Assembly: GCA_041394185.1 (NCBI GenBank)
Contig: JAWKIQ010000005.1
Span: 262,001 to 326,000 of the forward strand
Reading direction: 5' to 3'
DNA length: 64,000 nt
Origin: Acidimicrobiales bacterium
GTDB lineage: Bacteria; Actinomycetota; Acidimicrobiia; Acidimicrobiales; Poriferisodalaceae
Shown piece by piece: positions 33,304 to 41,883 of the stretch (within the stretch, counting starts at the first letter, position 1; each line of letters opens with the position of its first letter). The notes under the pieces were generated by a model. It was not told the origin of the DNA. It did not search any database and was given only the letters and a program-made list of their open reading frames with translations. A program made the translations under genes and the position numbers.

Positions 33304-34759
33304 CCGCCGCTCCTGACTTTGCGGCGTTCGAGCGCCTCGGCCGCGACGGCGACGTCATCGAAGTCGTGTCGCTGGTCGCCGACGATCTGGTAGGTCTCGT
33401 GTCCCTTGCCTGCGATCAGAACCAGCTCGCCAGGGTGGCTTCGGCGACGGCGATGTCGATCGCCAACGCCCTGTCGGGCTCGATCCGCATGCGATCCCTG
33501 TCTAGGCATCCAGCGACGATCTGGTCGATGATCGCAAGTGGTTGCTCTGACCGGGGGTTGTCGGAGGTGACCACAACACGGTCTGCGAGCCGGCAAGCGA
33601 CCTCGCCCATCTGTGGCCGTTTCGACCTGTCCCTGTCGCCCCCTGCACCGAACACGACTGTCAGCGGACCCCTGGCCAGTTCCCTTGCCGCTGCGAGGGC
33701 GGCCTCCAGAGCGTCTGGCTTGTGCGAATAGTCCACGACGACGTCGATGTCGGCGCCTTCGACGCGGACGCGCTCGAACCGGCCACGCACCGACTTCAAC
33801 GATTCGAGGCCGGCGGCCATGGCATCGTCGTCGACACCCAATCGCTCGGCCACCGCGCAGGCGCCCACAGCATTGGAGACATTGAACCGACCCGGCAGGT
33901 GCACGCGCATTGTGCGACCGTTGCGGACGAACGTAGACCCATCGGGGCCCATCAGAACATCGTTCACGTGGGACAAAGAGTAGGCCTCACGCGGGCACAG
34001 GTCGGGGTCGGTGTCGGCCAGGAGGCGCCGACCCCACTCGTCGTCCGAACACACCAGGCCCAGCTTCGAACGCGACCGCTGGAACAGCTGCCGTTTGGCA
34101 AGGAAGTAGTCGTCGAGGTCGGCGTGGAAGTCGAGATGGTCGACGCCCAGGTTGGTGAAGACGGCAACGTCGAATTCGACCCCATCGACCCGGTGCAAGC
34201 TGAGGGCGTGGGACGAGACCTCCATGGCCACGGCGGCGACCTGCGGAGGCTGCTTGGCGAGCCAACGGTGCAGGTCGGTCGACTCGGGAGTGGTCAACGA
34301 GCCGCTGAGCGTTCCCGACACGGCCGTAGGGCGGCCGGCGGCGGCCAATATCGCAGCGATCATGTGTGTTGTGGTGGTCTTGCCTGCGGTGCCGGTCACC
34401 GCCACCATCGCCAGGCCCCGGGACGCCGTCTGCCACACCTGGGCGGCCAACAAACCCATGGTGGCCCTGACGTCGGACACCAACACCTGCACCACGCCAC
34501 CAGCGTCGGGCCCAAGGACAAGGGGGCGCTCCACCAGAACCGCCACCGCTCCGGCAGCCACCGCCGAGGTGGCGTGGTCGTGGCCGTCCGTGCGCTCGCC
34601 GGGAACACATGCGAACAGTGCACCTGGTTCGCAGCGACGGCTGTCGTGGACGACGTCGTTGACTTCGACATCGGCCGCGGCAACGCCGGCGGGTTCACCG
34701 CCGGCGTCGAGCAGTTCGGCTGAGACCGATGCACCTTTCAGCACGTCGCCGATGCGCAA
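33300..34759 (-). CDS. murE: UDP-MurNAc-L-Ala-D-Glu:meso-diaminopimelate ligase, apparent frameshift
   Basis: Mur ligase adding the third residue. The P loop is VTGTAGKTTTTHM, with FTNLGVDHLDFH and VVVTSDNPRSEQP; the DNPR motif indicates meso-diaminopimelate. The first frame (from TTG 34759) stops at 33416 after EATLASWF. The normal C-terminus PGELVLIAGKGHETYQIVGD continues in another frame to the stop at 33300. Adding one C to the CCC tract (GGG on the plus strand at 33433-33435) restores a full gene reading EATPGELVLIAGKGHE. Since murE is essential, a sequencing or assembly error is most likely; a true mutation or recoding is possible. It overlaps mraY by 4 bp and follows ftsI by 1 nt. Confidence 0.9.
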
Positions 34760-34760
34760 C

Positions 34761-36653
34761 TCAACCCCCCGCTGCTTCGACCAGGCCGTCGGCATCTTCA
34801 GCTGGTGCCTGCTCAACCGATGTGGGGGCCACGCGGAGGGTCTGCAGTACATAGTCGGCGAGTTCGGCGAACAGTGGTGCCGCGACCTCACCGGCCAGGT
34901 GTGGGGTCGCCGAATCCAGCAACACGAGAATGGTCAGCTGTGGATCCTCGGCTGGTACGAACCCGACGAAGGTGCTCATGTAGTCGGTCTCGGAGTAGCC
35001 GCCGGCTATGGGCTTTTGTGCCGTGCCGGTCTTGCCTGCGACCGTGAAACCCTCGACCGACGCGTATTTGCCCGTGCCCTCGCTGACGACCAGCTCGAGC
35101 ATGTGGGTGATCTGTTCTGCGGTTTCGGGCGACATCACCCGACGGCCCGGCGCCGCGGGCCAGGTCTGGAGCTCGCCGTCGTCGACGACCCCGCGAACCA
35201 GCGTGGGCGCCAGGTAGACGCCTCCGTTGGCGACCGTGTTGTAGGCCGCCGCAACCTGCATGGGCGTCAGCGCGACACCCTGGCCGAACGCGATGGTGGC
35301 CAGCTCGGTGCCGAAGAACGCCTCGGGCACCAGACCGGCCGATTCGTTGGGAACCGTGGGCGAACCATCGAGGCCGGTGAAGCGGCCGAACCCCAGATCG
35401 GACATGTGCTGGCGCAGGCGCACCGGGCCCACCATCTCGGCGATCATGATGGTGCCGATATTGGACGACCGGGCGACCACCTGCTCGACACTGAGTTCGC
35501 CGCTTCCCTTCGAGAACGGCTCGCGGAACAGCTTGTCCGCATACTCGTAGACCGGCGGCACCTCGAACACGGTGTCGGGCTCTACGAGGCCGTCTTCGAG
35601 GGCTGCCGACACGGTGAAGATCTTGTTCACCGAGCCAGGCTCGTACGTATCGAGATAGGCCATGTTGTATGACGCGGGCCTGGCCCGGCCCGTCTCGGGG
35701 TCGGCCATGACACCGGCCGAAGCCAGCACCTCACCCGATCCGGTACGCATGACTATTGCCACTCCGCCCCGGGCGTTAGTGGCCTCGACCTGCTCTACCA
35801 GGATCTCCTCGGCGAGGAACTGGGTTTCGCGATGAATGGTCAGAACCAGATCCTTGCCCTGGGTCGCCTCGTGTATCTCTCGCTCGCCGGTGGGCAGAAG
35901 CGTTCCGTCTCGGCCGCGTTCGTACGACTCCCAGCCGGCCTGGCCGCGCAACAGATCGTCGTATTGCAGCTCGATGCCGCCGAGCGCGTTGTGGTCGACA
36001 TCCAGCGATCCGATCAGGCCCTTGGCGAAGAACTCGCCGTTGGGCAGCAGCCGGCTCAGCTCGGAGTCGACCACCACTCCGGGCAGGCCCAGATCGAGAA
36101 CGGCCTGGCCTATCTGTTGGTCGGCCTGGCGCACGACATAGGCGAACCGCCCGCCTCTGAGGATGCGATCGAGGATGACCTGCTGGTCTACGCCGGTTAC
36201 CGCAGACAGCGCCGCGGCCGTAGCGCCGGGATCTTCCACGAGCTGAGGATCCAGCCATATGGTCGGTCGGTTGTCTGACACCGCCAGGGTCTGCAGACCA
36301 CGATCGAGGATCGAGCCGCGGCCGGCCGCGAGCTGGATCTCGGCCTGACGTTGCGGCGCACCCCACTGCGTGTACGTGGCCGTGTTCACGACCTGAACCT
36401 GCACGAGACGCCACGCGACGGCCACCACCACCAGCACCAGCACGCCCAGCATGGCCACGATCCGACGTTCGGGGCGACCGCGCCGGCGGGTCTTGAACGG
36501 CCGGTTCTGGTTTCGGGTATCGCGGGCTTGTGGGTTCAAGCGGGCGCCGGCAGCGCGGCGGGCCGCTGCGGGGCCTGCGCCGGCATCGGGGCCTGGAAGT
36601 ACGGTGCGGCTGCGGGCCGCGGTGTGGTTGCGGCCAAATGGTGGTGTGCTCAC
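34761..36653 (-). CDS. ftsI: Septal peptidoglycan transpeptidase FtsI (PBP3-like)
   Basis: Class B penicillin-binding protein of 630 aa. A long Arg/Ala/Pro-rich cytoplasmic N-terminus (about residues 1-62) precedes one helix at 66-85. A dimerisation or pedestal domain (GRGSILDRGLQTLAV) comes next, and then the transpeptidase domain. Catalytic SVNK is at 341-344 in YEPGSVNKIFT, SSN at 396-398 and KTG at 541-543. GTG 36653 overlaps the ftsL stop by 4 bp. It cross-links septal peptidoglycan with FtsW. Confidence 0.96.
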   Translation of the reverse strand: MSTPPFGRNHTAARSRTVLPGPDAGAGPAAARRAAGARLNPQARDTRNQNRPFKTRRRGRPERRIVAMLGVLVLVVVAVAWRLVQVQVVNTATYTQWGAPQRQAEIQLAAGRGSILDRGLQTLAVSDNRPTIWLDPQLVEDPGATAAALSAVTGVDQQVILDRILRGGRFAYVVRQADQQIGQAVLDLGLPGVVVDSELSRLLPNGEFFAKGLIGSLDVDHNALGGIELQYDDLLRGQAGWESYERGRDGTLLPTGEREIHEATQGKDLVLTIHRETQFLAEEILVEQVEATNARGGVAIVMRTGSGEVLASAGVMADPETGRARPASYNMAYLDTYEPGSVNKIFTVSAALEDGLVEPDTVFEVPPVYEYADKLFREPFSKGSGELSVEQVVARSSNIGTIMIAEMVGPVRLRQHMSDLGFGRFTGLDGSPTVPNESAGLVPEAFFGTELATIAFGQGVALTPMQVAAAYNTVANGGVYLAPTLVRGVVDDGELQTWPAAPGRRVMSPETAEQITHMLELVVSEGTGKYASVEGFTVAGKTGTAQKPIAGGYSETDYMSTFVGFVPAEDPQLTILVLLDSATPHLAGEVAAPLFAELADYVLQTLRVAPTSVEQAPAEDADGLVEAAGG

Positions 36654-37138
36654 CGCGAACCGGCCGAGCCGCCATCTGCGAACCTGGCGGCATCGGCCAC
36701 CTCGGCCACCAAGGTCTCGTCGACTACGACATCCACAGGGGTCGACGGATCGACCATGCCCAGCGCACCACGAGCCAGACGCTCGATCTGGGCAGGCGAG
36801 TTGAGCTCGTCCAACTGGATCTGAAGGTCCAGCAGGCGCTCGGTCTCCAACGTCAACTCGCGCTGGACCTCCTCGAGCTCGTACTGGGTGCTCGCCATCT
36901 GCGAGTGGAACGCGGCGAAGCCGAACATCACGGCCAGCACAGCCACCGCGACCAGACCGAACAGCATCGGCAGCCGGTGCGAACGCGACGGCGAAACGAG
37001 GCGAAGCGGGGGCTGCTCGCGGCGCTGCCGCTGCCTTCCAGAAGGCGCCGGGCGCGCGGGCCTCGAAGTCGATGGTCCAGGGCGGGTCTGGGGTACAGCC
37101 GCGTCGAAGGGCTGGGAATACTCCGTTGCGATGCTCAC
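36650..37138 (-). CDS. ftsL: FtsL-like septum protein
   Basis: Small bitopic protein of 162 aa between rsmH and ftsI, the standard ftsL position. Residues 1-55 are basic and Pro/Arg-rich, residues 58-77 form the helix (MLFGLVAVAVLAVMFGFAAF), and 80-112 form a coiled coil with heptad Leu/Glu. The region ERLARGALGMVDPSTP follows, as in FtsL/DivIC proteins. FtsL sequences diverge, so the assignment rests on topology and synteny. GTG 37138 overlaps rsmH by 4 bp and the 3' end overlaps ftsI by 4 bp. Confidence 0.82.
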   Translation of the reverse strand: MSIATEYSQPFDAAVPQTRPGPSTSRPARPAPSGRQRQRREQPPLRLVSPSRSHRLPMLFGLVAVAVLAVMFGFAAFHSQMASTQYELEEVQRELTLETERLLDLQIQLDELNSPAQIERLARGALGMVDPSTPVDVVVDETLVAEVADAARFADGGSAGSR

Positions 37139-38268
37139 GAAGTGGCTCCTGTACGTTCTGCGGCCCGAAGCCGGGCGCTCGCTGCCCGCGAGTTGGTCTC
37201 GATCTCGGATGCGGCTGCGGTGCGCCCGCCGCTGAAGAGCAGGGTGAGCCTTGGCTCTGACCCCGGCGGCGGCGGAAGGTCCGGACGACCCACCGGACCT
37301 CTCCGCGACAGATCGCGCAGCACACCCTTGACGATTCGGTCTTCGCCCGAGTGATACGACAAGACCGCGATGCGCCCGCCCAGAACCAGCGCGTCGACGG
37401 CCGCCCGCAGTGCGGGCTCGAGCACGTCGAGCTCGTCGTTGACCTCGATACGAATCGCCTGGAAGGTGCGCGCCGCAGGCTGGCGGTTGTTGCGACGTGC
37501 AGGAGCCGGTATGGCAGCCGTGACCACCTCGGCCAGGCGAGCGGTGTCTGAGATGGGGCGGGCGGCCACGATCGCCGAGGCGATGCGGGCCGAGTAGCGC
37601 TCGTCGGCGTTGCGTCGCAATATCTGGGCCAGGGTGCGCTCGTCGTATTCGTTCACGACGGCAGCCGCTGTCAGAGACGACGTGCGATCCATGCGCATGT
37701 CGAGGGGCCCAGCGTTGCGGAACGAGAACCCGCGGTCGGCGGCGTCGATGTGGTGCGAGCTGACGCCGAGGTCGAAGATCACCCCGCAGACGCTGGCGGG
37801 CTCGACCACGTCGGCCAGACGGTCGAACCGCACGTGGTGTGCTTCGAACCGGTCGCCGAAGCGCCTCAGGCGCCGCGTCGCGGCTTCGATCGCGTTCAGG
37901 TCTCGGTCAAGGCCCACCAGGCGGCTGCCCTCCACCGCTTCCAGCAGTGCTTCGGCATGGCCTCCCCCGCCCAGGGTCGCGTCGACGAACACCGGGGTGC
38001 GGCCACGAGACGCCGGTGCGGCCGAAAGCAGTCCTGTGATCTCGCGCTCCATGACCGGGATGTGGGAGAAGGTGGTGCCGTCACCCAGAGTTGGGCTCCC
38101 GGCCTCGTCGGTGGCACGTGAATCGGCTGGGTCAGATGGTTCCCCAGGCCCCCCGGCGAACCGATACGACGGACTGGCCGTCGTGGACGGAAACGGGCGG
38201 AGCTGGATTGTTTCCGGTCCGCCGGGGGGCATGGTGGTCTTGGGGAGGGTCGCCAGAGCCGTGCTCAC
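37135..38268 (-). CDS. rsmH: 16S rRNA (cytosine1402-N4)-methyltransferase
   Basis: RsmH/MraW, which modifies C1402 of 16S rRNA. Motif I is VFVDATLGGGGHAEALLE, with FDLGVSSHHIDAADRGFSF and the C-terminal LSYHSGEDRIVKGVLRD. About 65 residues of low-complexity Pro/Ser/Thr sequence precede the domain, so an internal start (for example near the SHIPVMEREITGLL segment) is possible. GTG 38268 overlaps mraZ by 4 bp, which supports the long form. 377 aa. Confidence 0.95.
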   Translation of the reverse strand: MSTALATLPKTTMPPGGPETIQLRPFPSTTASPSYRFAGGPGEPSDPADSRATDEAGSPTLGDGTTFSHIPVMEREITGLLSAAPASRGRTPVFVDATLGGGGHAEALLEAVEGSRLVGLDRDLNAIEAATRRLRRFGDRFEAHHVRFDRLADVVEPASVCGVIFDLGVSSHHIDAADRGFSFRNAGPLDMRMDRTSSLTAAAVVNEYDERTLAQILRRNADERYSARIASAIVAARPISDTARLAEVVTAAIPAPARRNNRQPAARTFQAIRIEVNDELDVLEPALRAAVDALVLGGRIAVLSYHSGEDRIVKGVLRDLSRRGPVGRPDLPPPPGSEPRLTLLFSGGRTAAASEIETNSRAASARLRAAERTGATS

Positions 38269-38717
38269 AAGCTGTCCTCCCGCAACATCAATTGCAGGTG
38301 CGCTTCGGCCTCGTCGCCTTCGAGCAGCGCTTCGTCGCCTTCGGCACCGTTTACGGCCCAGCGCTCGTCGCTCCAGATCTCGATGCGCTCGCCAAATCCG
38401 TTGACCACGCAGGTGCGGTCGAGGTCGGCGAACTCGCGGAGCTTCGCTGGAATGGCGATGCGGCCCTGCTTGTCGGGAACGATGGGCACCGATCCGGCCA
38501 TGAAGGCGCGGGCTGCGTTGCGGGCAACCCGGCCGGCGCTGGCCAGGCGCATGCGGTGTTCGTACTGGGCCTGAAACTCGGCCTCACCCATCAGGGCCAG
38601 GCAGCCCTCGAGGCTCTTGGTGAGGTAGCCGCCGGTAGCGAAGGCGTCGCGGAACGCGGAGGGAAGGATCAGCCTCCCCTTCTCATCGAGCCCATGCTCG
38701 AACGTCCCGACAAACAC
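38265..38717 (-). CDS. mraZ: Transcriptional regulator / cell division protein MraZ
   Basis: AbrB-like protein with two MraZ repeats that binds DNA upstream of the dcw operon in other bacteria. GTG 38717 (FVGTFEHGLDEKGRLILPSA) is the canonical N-terminus; an upstream extension to 38765 lacks homology. The second repeat is VPIVPDKQGRIAIPAKLREFA. A Glu/Asp-rich C-terminal tail follows. It is first in the operon. A clear TGGG-N repeat array (the E. coli MraZ site) was not found upstream. Confidence 0.95.
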   Translation of the reverse strand: MFVGTFEHGLDEKGRLILPSAFRDAFATGGYLTKSLEGCLALMGEAEFQAQYEHRMRLASAGRVARNAARAFMAGSVPIVPDKQGRIAIPAKLREFADLDRTCVVNGFGERIEIWSDERWAVNGAEGDEALLEGDEAEAHLQLMLREDSL

Positions 38718-38831
38718 CCTGGTACAACCTTTCTCAGCGACTACTGAACGGTCCTGTAGACCCATCTTCAGACCGGTGAGGGGTTCGGCGAACGATGCTC
38801 CACATCGCTCCCCTTTCCTCCACTTCGCGCC

Positions 38832-38860
38832 ACAGTAAAGGTCCTTTTTGGCCCCCGCAA
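38832..38860 (-). promoter_or_regulatory. Candidate dcw operon promoter
   Basis: Minus-strand TTGCGG (38855-38860) and TACTGT (38832-38837) separated by 17 nt, about 115 nt upstream of mraZ GTG 38717. The match to consensus is weak to moderate. Confidence 0.35.
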
Positions 38861-38978
38861 CGCAATCGAGACGCCCGAAGTGGACACCCAGGTCGCCACA
38901 CAGCGAGACATTCGTGTAGTTACATCGGTGTAATTCTCACCGAGAGCGTTGAAAACGCTGGACTTCACGAAACTGAAA

Positions 38979-38992
38979 CGAACGGCCGTTCG
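38979..38992. promoter_or_regulatory. 14-bp perfect palindrome upstream of mraZ
   Basis: CGAACGGCCGTTCG is its own reverse complement. The dyad form suggests a dimeric regulator site or a structural element; the binding protein is unknown. Confidence 0.35.
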
Positions 38993-39048
38993 AAGCCAGA
39001 TCGAGTGGTTGAACCGCCACTCAGCGTCGAAGATTTTTTTGCCGCGCG

Positions 39049-39750
39049 CTATGGATTGGCGGTCGCCAGGCCCGAATCGGCTCGCTGGCCGGTCAGCACC
39101 GAACGCAGCGTCGCCTCGAACCGCTCGCGGTCCAGACCCAGTTCGCCGAGACCGACAGCCACCTGGGCCAGCTCGCGCCTGGCGTCGGATCGATCCGAAG
39201 CCGACATCTCGAGCGCCTCCACAACATCGTCGGCGCGCCAATCGCAGTGGGCCTGGCACATGAACCTGGCGCCGTGGCGGGTGCGTCGCTGGGAGATGCC
39301 GACCAGCTTGCGACCATCCACCAGCACCTCACCGGGGCCCACTCCCGCAAAGCACACCAGCTGGCTCCAGCGCGAGTGCTGCAGGGCGCCCCGGTGGTTG
39401 GTCGCTTCCACCCCGAAGTGGGCCAAGACCTCGACCAACGCGTCGCCGACCCACAAGAAGGCCTTGCCCACGTCGTCGTTCCAGCGCGGGTCTGTCGGCC
39501 CTATCTCGATGTCGAACCATGCGACGGTGCGGTCGACCCACACCGCTCCCCCACCACCACGCCGCCTGACCAGATCGGCGCCTCGACGATCCAGCTCGGC
39601 GCGGTCGACGGCCAGATCTCGTTGCGACGACCCCAACACCAAGGCAGGCTTCGACGGTCGGCAGAACCAGGTGACCGGTCCGCCCGAAACCTCGCGGGCC
39701 AGCAGCGCGGAAGGCGGAGCCGAGGTCTCGACGAATCTCACGAAGGGCAC
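39049..39750 (-). CDS. Lipoate--protein ligase-like (BirA/LplA fold) protein
   Basis: About 233 aa of the lipoate ligase/octanoyltransferase fold. RRRGGGGAVW matches the RRxxGGG substrate loop, and DGRKLVGISQRR contains the lysine used in acyl-AMP or lipoyl transfer. The C-terminus ends in a helical domain. GTG 39750 is chosen, 10 bp downstream of the HNH gene on the same strand. A role in lipoylating acyltransferase subunits is plausible; biotin ligase activity cannot be excluded. No lipA or lipB lies in the window. Confidence 0.78.
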   Translation of the reverse strand: MPFVRFVETSAPPSALLAREVSGGPVTWFCRPSKPALVLGSSQRDLAVDRAELDRRGADLVRRRGGGGAVWVDRTVAWFDIEIGPTDPRWNDDVGKAFLWVGDALVEVLAHFGVEATNHRGALQHSRWSQLVCFAGVGPGEVLVDGRKLVGISQRRTRHGARFMCQAHCDWRADDVVEALEMSASDRSDARRELAQVAVGLGELGLDRERFEATLRSVLTGQRADSGLATANP

Positions 39751-39760
39751 CCTGAGGCCA

Positions 39761-40288
39761 TCAGGCCGTGGCGGCCAGCTCGATGCCCTCGGGCAACTCT
39801 GGCAGGTACGGAACCCACGCGGCTGGCAAGCTGCGCACAGACAGGGCGACCCACAGCCCGGGCGAGGGAGCCGTAGGCGGGCGTCGCAATCGAAACTGGG
39901 GCGAATCGGCCAGCAGGCGATCGCCCTTGGCCAGGTTGCAGCGCTTGCAGCACGCCACGACGTTCTCCCAAGTGTGCTGGCCACCCTTGCTGCGGGGGTG
40001 GACATGGTCGACGCACTCGGCCGCATCGCCGCAGTACTGGCAGGTGTGGGCGTCGCGCGCGAACAGGGCCCGCCGGTGCAGCGGCGCCCGACGTCGCCTG
40101 GGAACCTTGACGAAATACCGGAGCTTCACCACCTCGGGTGGGTTGAACTGGCTGCGCTCGGAATGCCACACGTCGTCTGATTCGGCCAGGGAATCGGCCT
40201 TCTCGGACAACACCAACGTCATCCCTCGCCGTTGCGACACAACACTTATGGGCTCGTAGGTCGCGTTCAGAACCAATACGAGCGCCAT
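39761..40288 (-). CDS. HNH endonuclease-family protein
   Basis: 175-aa actinobacterial HNH protein. It starts MALVLVLNATYEPISVVS, the characteristic N-terminus of the family. The nuclease domain has CQYCGDAAECVDHVHPRSKG then ENVVACCKRCNLAKGDRLL, giving two zinc-type Cys pairs and the His-Asn positions. ATG 40288 is selected; the longer frame to 40498 lacks homology. It lies 8 bp after the small 83-aa gene and 10 bp before the lipoate-ligase-like gene, probably one operon. No restriction-methylation partner is present, so it is unlikely to be part of a classical R-M system. Confidence 0.88.
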   Translation of the reverse strand: MALVLVLNATYEPISVVSQRRGMTLVLSEKADSLAESDDVWHSERSQFNPPEVVKLRYFVKVPRRRRAPLHRRALFARDAHTCQYCGDAAECVDHVHPRSKGGQHTWENVVACCKRCNLAKGDRLLADSPQFRLRRPPTAPSPGLWVALSVRSLPAAWVPYLPELPEGIELAATA

Positions 40289-40296
40289 GTCGATCC

Positions 40297-40548
40297 TCAG
40301 GCCGCGATGCTGGGCCAGCGGCGACACCACTCGAGCCATGCCACCACATCGGTGGGGTCTGGCTCGGGGTCGGCGCCCCCGTACATGGTGGTGAGCCGGA
40401 AGTGGAGGTACTCGGCATCGGGAAGCGGCAGGAACGGTGGCTGCCGCCACCACCCTCGTGGCGCGAGCCGAAGACCCTGTTGCACCGCCACCTTCCACAG
40501 GCGGGGGCGCAACAGCACCGCCCGGACAATCGATGACAGCCCGGGCAC
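40297..40548 (-). CDS. Small conserved hypothetical protein
   Basis: 83 aa, basic, with the pattern PRLWKVAVQQGLRLAPRGWWRQ followed (after a break) by PPFLPLPDAEYLHFRL. This Trp/Pro-rich pattern is one I have seen in short actinobacterial proteins encoded beside HNH genes, but I cannot assign a function. The start is GTG 40548. It lies directly upstream of the HNH gene in the same orientation. Confidence 0.6.
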   Translation of the reverse strand: MPGLSSIVRAVLLRPRLWKVAVQQGLRLAPRGWWRQPPFLPLPDAEYLHFRLTTMYGGADPEPDPTDVVAWLEWCRRWPSIAA

Positions 40549-40596
40549 GGCGACGAGGTCTCGGTTCAGCTCTTCACATCCTTGTTCTTCGACGTC

Positions 40597-41847
40597 TCAG
40601 CTCTTGACGTCTTTCCAGGCCCCTGTATCGGCCCTGGGTTCTTTGGGCAGACCCAGAACCTGCTCGCCGATGATATTGCGCTGCACTTGCGACGTGCCTG
40701 CGTAAATGGTGCCCGCCCTCGCGTTCAAGAACGTGTCGGTCCAGGATCGGATGTTGCTGGCCGGTGTTCCGGCCGCATCGGCCTGGAAGGCCGACTTGGG
40801 AGGCTCGCCCGTCGGCACCATCGCAACGGGTCCCAGGATGTCGAGCGAAAGCTCGGTGACGACCTTGTGATACTCGGACCAGTTGAGCTTGGTGATGGCA
40901 GCATCGGGGCCAGGTGGATTGCCGGCCAGGTACTTGGTGAGGCTGCGCATGCCGAGGTAGCGCATGATCTCGACCTTCTCGTGGCACCACGCCAACCGCT
41001 GGCGAATGATCGGATCCTCGTTGGCCCCGGTTGCCTTCGCCAACTGGTTGAGGCGATCGAGTTCGGCTCGGAAGGTGACCGGCAGTGTGGCTGCGGCCTC
41101 GCCTCGTTCGAAGCCCAGCAGGGTCATGGCGACCCGCCAACCCTCGTTGACCTCGCCGACGATGTTGTCTTTGGGGCAGCGGGCGTCGGAGAAGAAGACC
41201 TCGTTGAACTCGGACTCGCCCGAGATCATCTTGATGGGCCTCACCTCGATGCCGGGCTGGCTCATCGGCACAAGGAAGAAGGTGATGCCCTTGTGTTTGG
41301 CGGCATCGGCGTTGGTGCGACCGAGCACGAAGATCCAGTCGGCGAGATGGCCGGCCGAGGTCCAGATCTTCTGGCCGTTCAGAACCCATTCGTCGCCGTC
41401 GAGTTCGGCCTTCAGGCCCAGGTTGGCAAGATCAGATCCGGCGTTGGGCTCGCTGTAGCCCTGGCACCACGTGTCGTCGCCGCTGAGGATGCGCGGCAGG
41501 AAGTGGCGCTTTTGTTCTTCGGTGCCCCAGTGGATGATGGTGTTTCCGACCATCTGGATGCCGAACGCGTCGTTGGGGCCACCGGTCGGCACACCCGCCT
41601 TCTGGAACTCTTCGGCCACGATCACCTGCTCGAGTTCGGACAGGCCCGGCCCGCCGTACTCGGTGGGCCAGTTGAGGCCCAGCAGGTTGTTCTCGAAGAG
41701 CACCTTGCGCCACGTCGTGGTGAACGCTTCGGCCTCGGCCTGTGTCAGCGCCCCGATGCCCTTCCAGTCTGAGGGCAGGTTCTCGGCGAGGAAGCTTTGG
41801 ATCTTCGAGCGGAACTCGGCCGCTTGAGGTGGGTAGGTCGGCTGCAT
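40597..41847 (-). CDS. Acyl-CoA dehydrogenase
   Basis: FAD-dependent acyl-CoA dehydrogenase of 416 aa. Conserved segments are WCQGYSEPNAGSDLANL and GQKIWTSAGHLADWIFVLGRT (FAD-binding middle domain), and near the C-terminus ARAGTIYAGTSQVQRNIIGE. These fit the FadE branch acting on longer or steroid-type acyl-CoAs. A candidate -10, TAGAGT (plus-strand 41855-41860), ends 7 nt before ATG 41847, so the mRNA may be leaderless. The gene stands alone, followed by the small hypothetical and HNH genes. The substrate is unknown. Confidence 0.92.
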   Translation of the reverse strand: MQPTYPPQAAEFRSKIQSFLAENLPSDWKGIGALTQAEAEAFTTTWRKVLFENNLLGLNWPTEYGGPGLSELEQVIVAEEFQKAGVPTGGPNDAFGIQMVGNTIIHWGTEEQKRHFLPRILSGDDTWCQGYSEPNAGSDLANLGLKAELDGDEWVLNGQKIWTSAGHLADWIFVLGRTNADAAKHKGITFFLVPMSQPGIEVRPIKMISGESEFNEVFFSDARCPKDNIVGEVNEGWRVAMTLLGFERGEAAATLPVTFRAELDRLNQLAKATGANEDPIIRQRLAWCHEKVEIMRYLGMRSLTKYLAGNPPGPDAAITKLNWSEYHKVVTELSLDILGPVAMVPTGEPPKSAFQADAAGTPASNIRSWTDTFLNARAGTIYAGTSQVQRNIIGEQVLGLPKEPRADTGAWKDVKS

Positions 41848-41883
41848 GGCAAGAACTCTAGACGCCGCCAGACCCTGCGCTGT

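Larger units (their letters stand above)
38718..39048 (-). other. 331-bp region upstream of the dcw operon
   Basis: No gene is visible. The region holds a candidate promoter (38832-38860), a 14-bp perfect palindrome CGAACGGCCGTTCG at 38979-38992, and a hairpin AGCGTT-GAA-AACGCT at 38945-38959. It also holds a CGATG/CATCG hairpin at 38793-38807 and a GAGTGG/CCACTC hairpin at 39003-39022. The hairpins nearest 39049 may terminate the lipoate-ligase-like gene; the others may regulate mraZ. Confidence 0.5.

Noticed and set aside
38945..38959. Rho-independent terminator after the lipoate-ligase-like gene
   Set aside because: The hairpin AGCGTT-GAA-AACGCT lacks a T tract on the relevant strand, so termination here is uncertain and is not called.
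38718..39048. Canonical MraZ-binding box (TGGG repeats)
   Set aside because: Only isolated TGGGT matches occur, without regular spacing.
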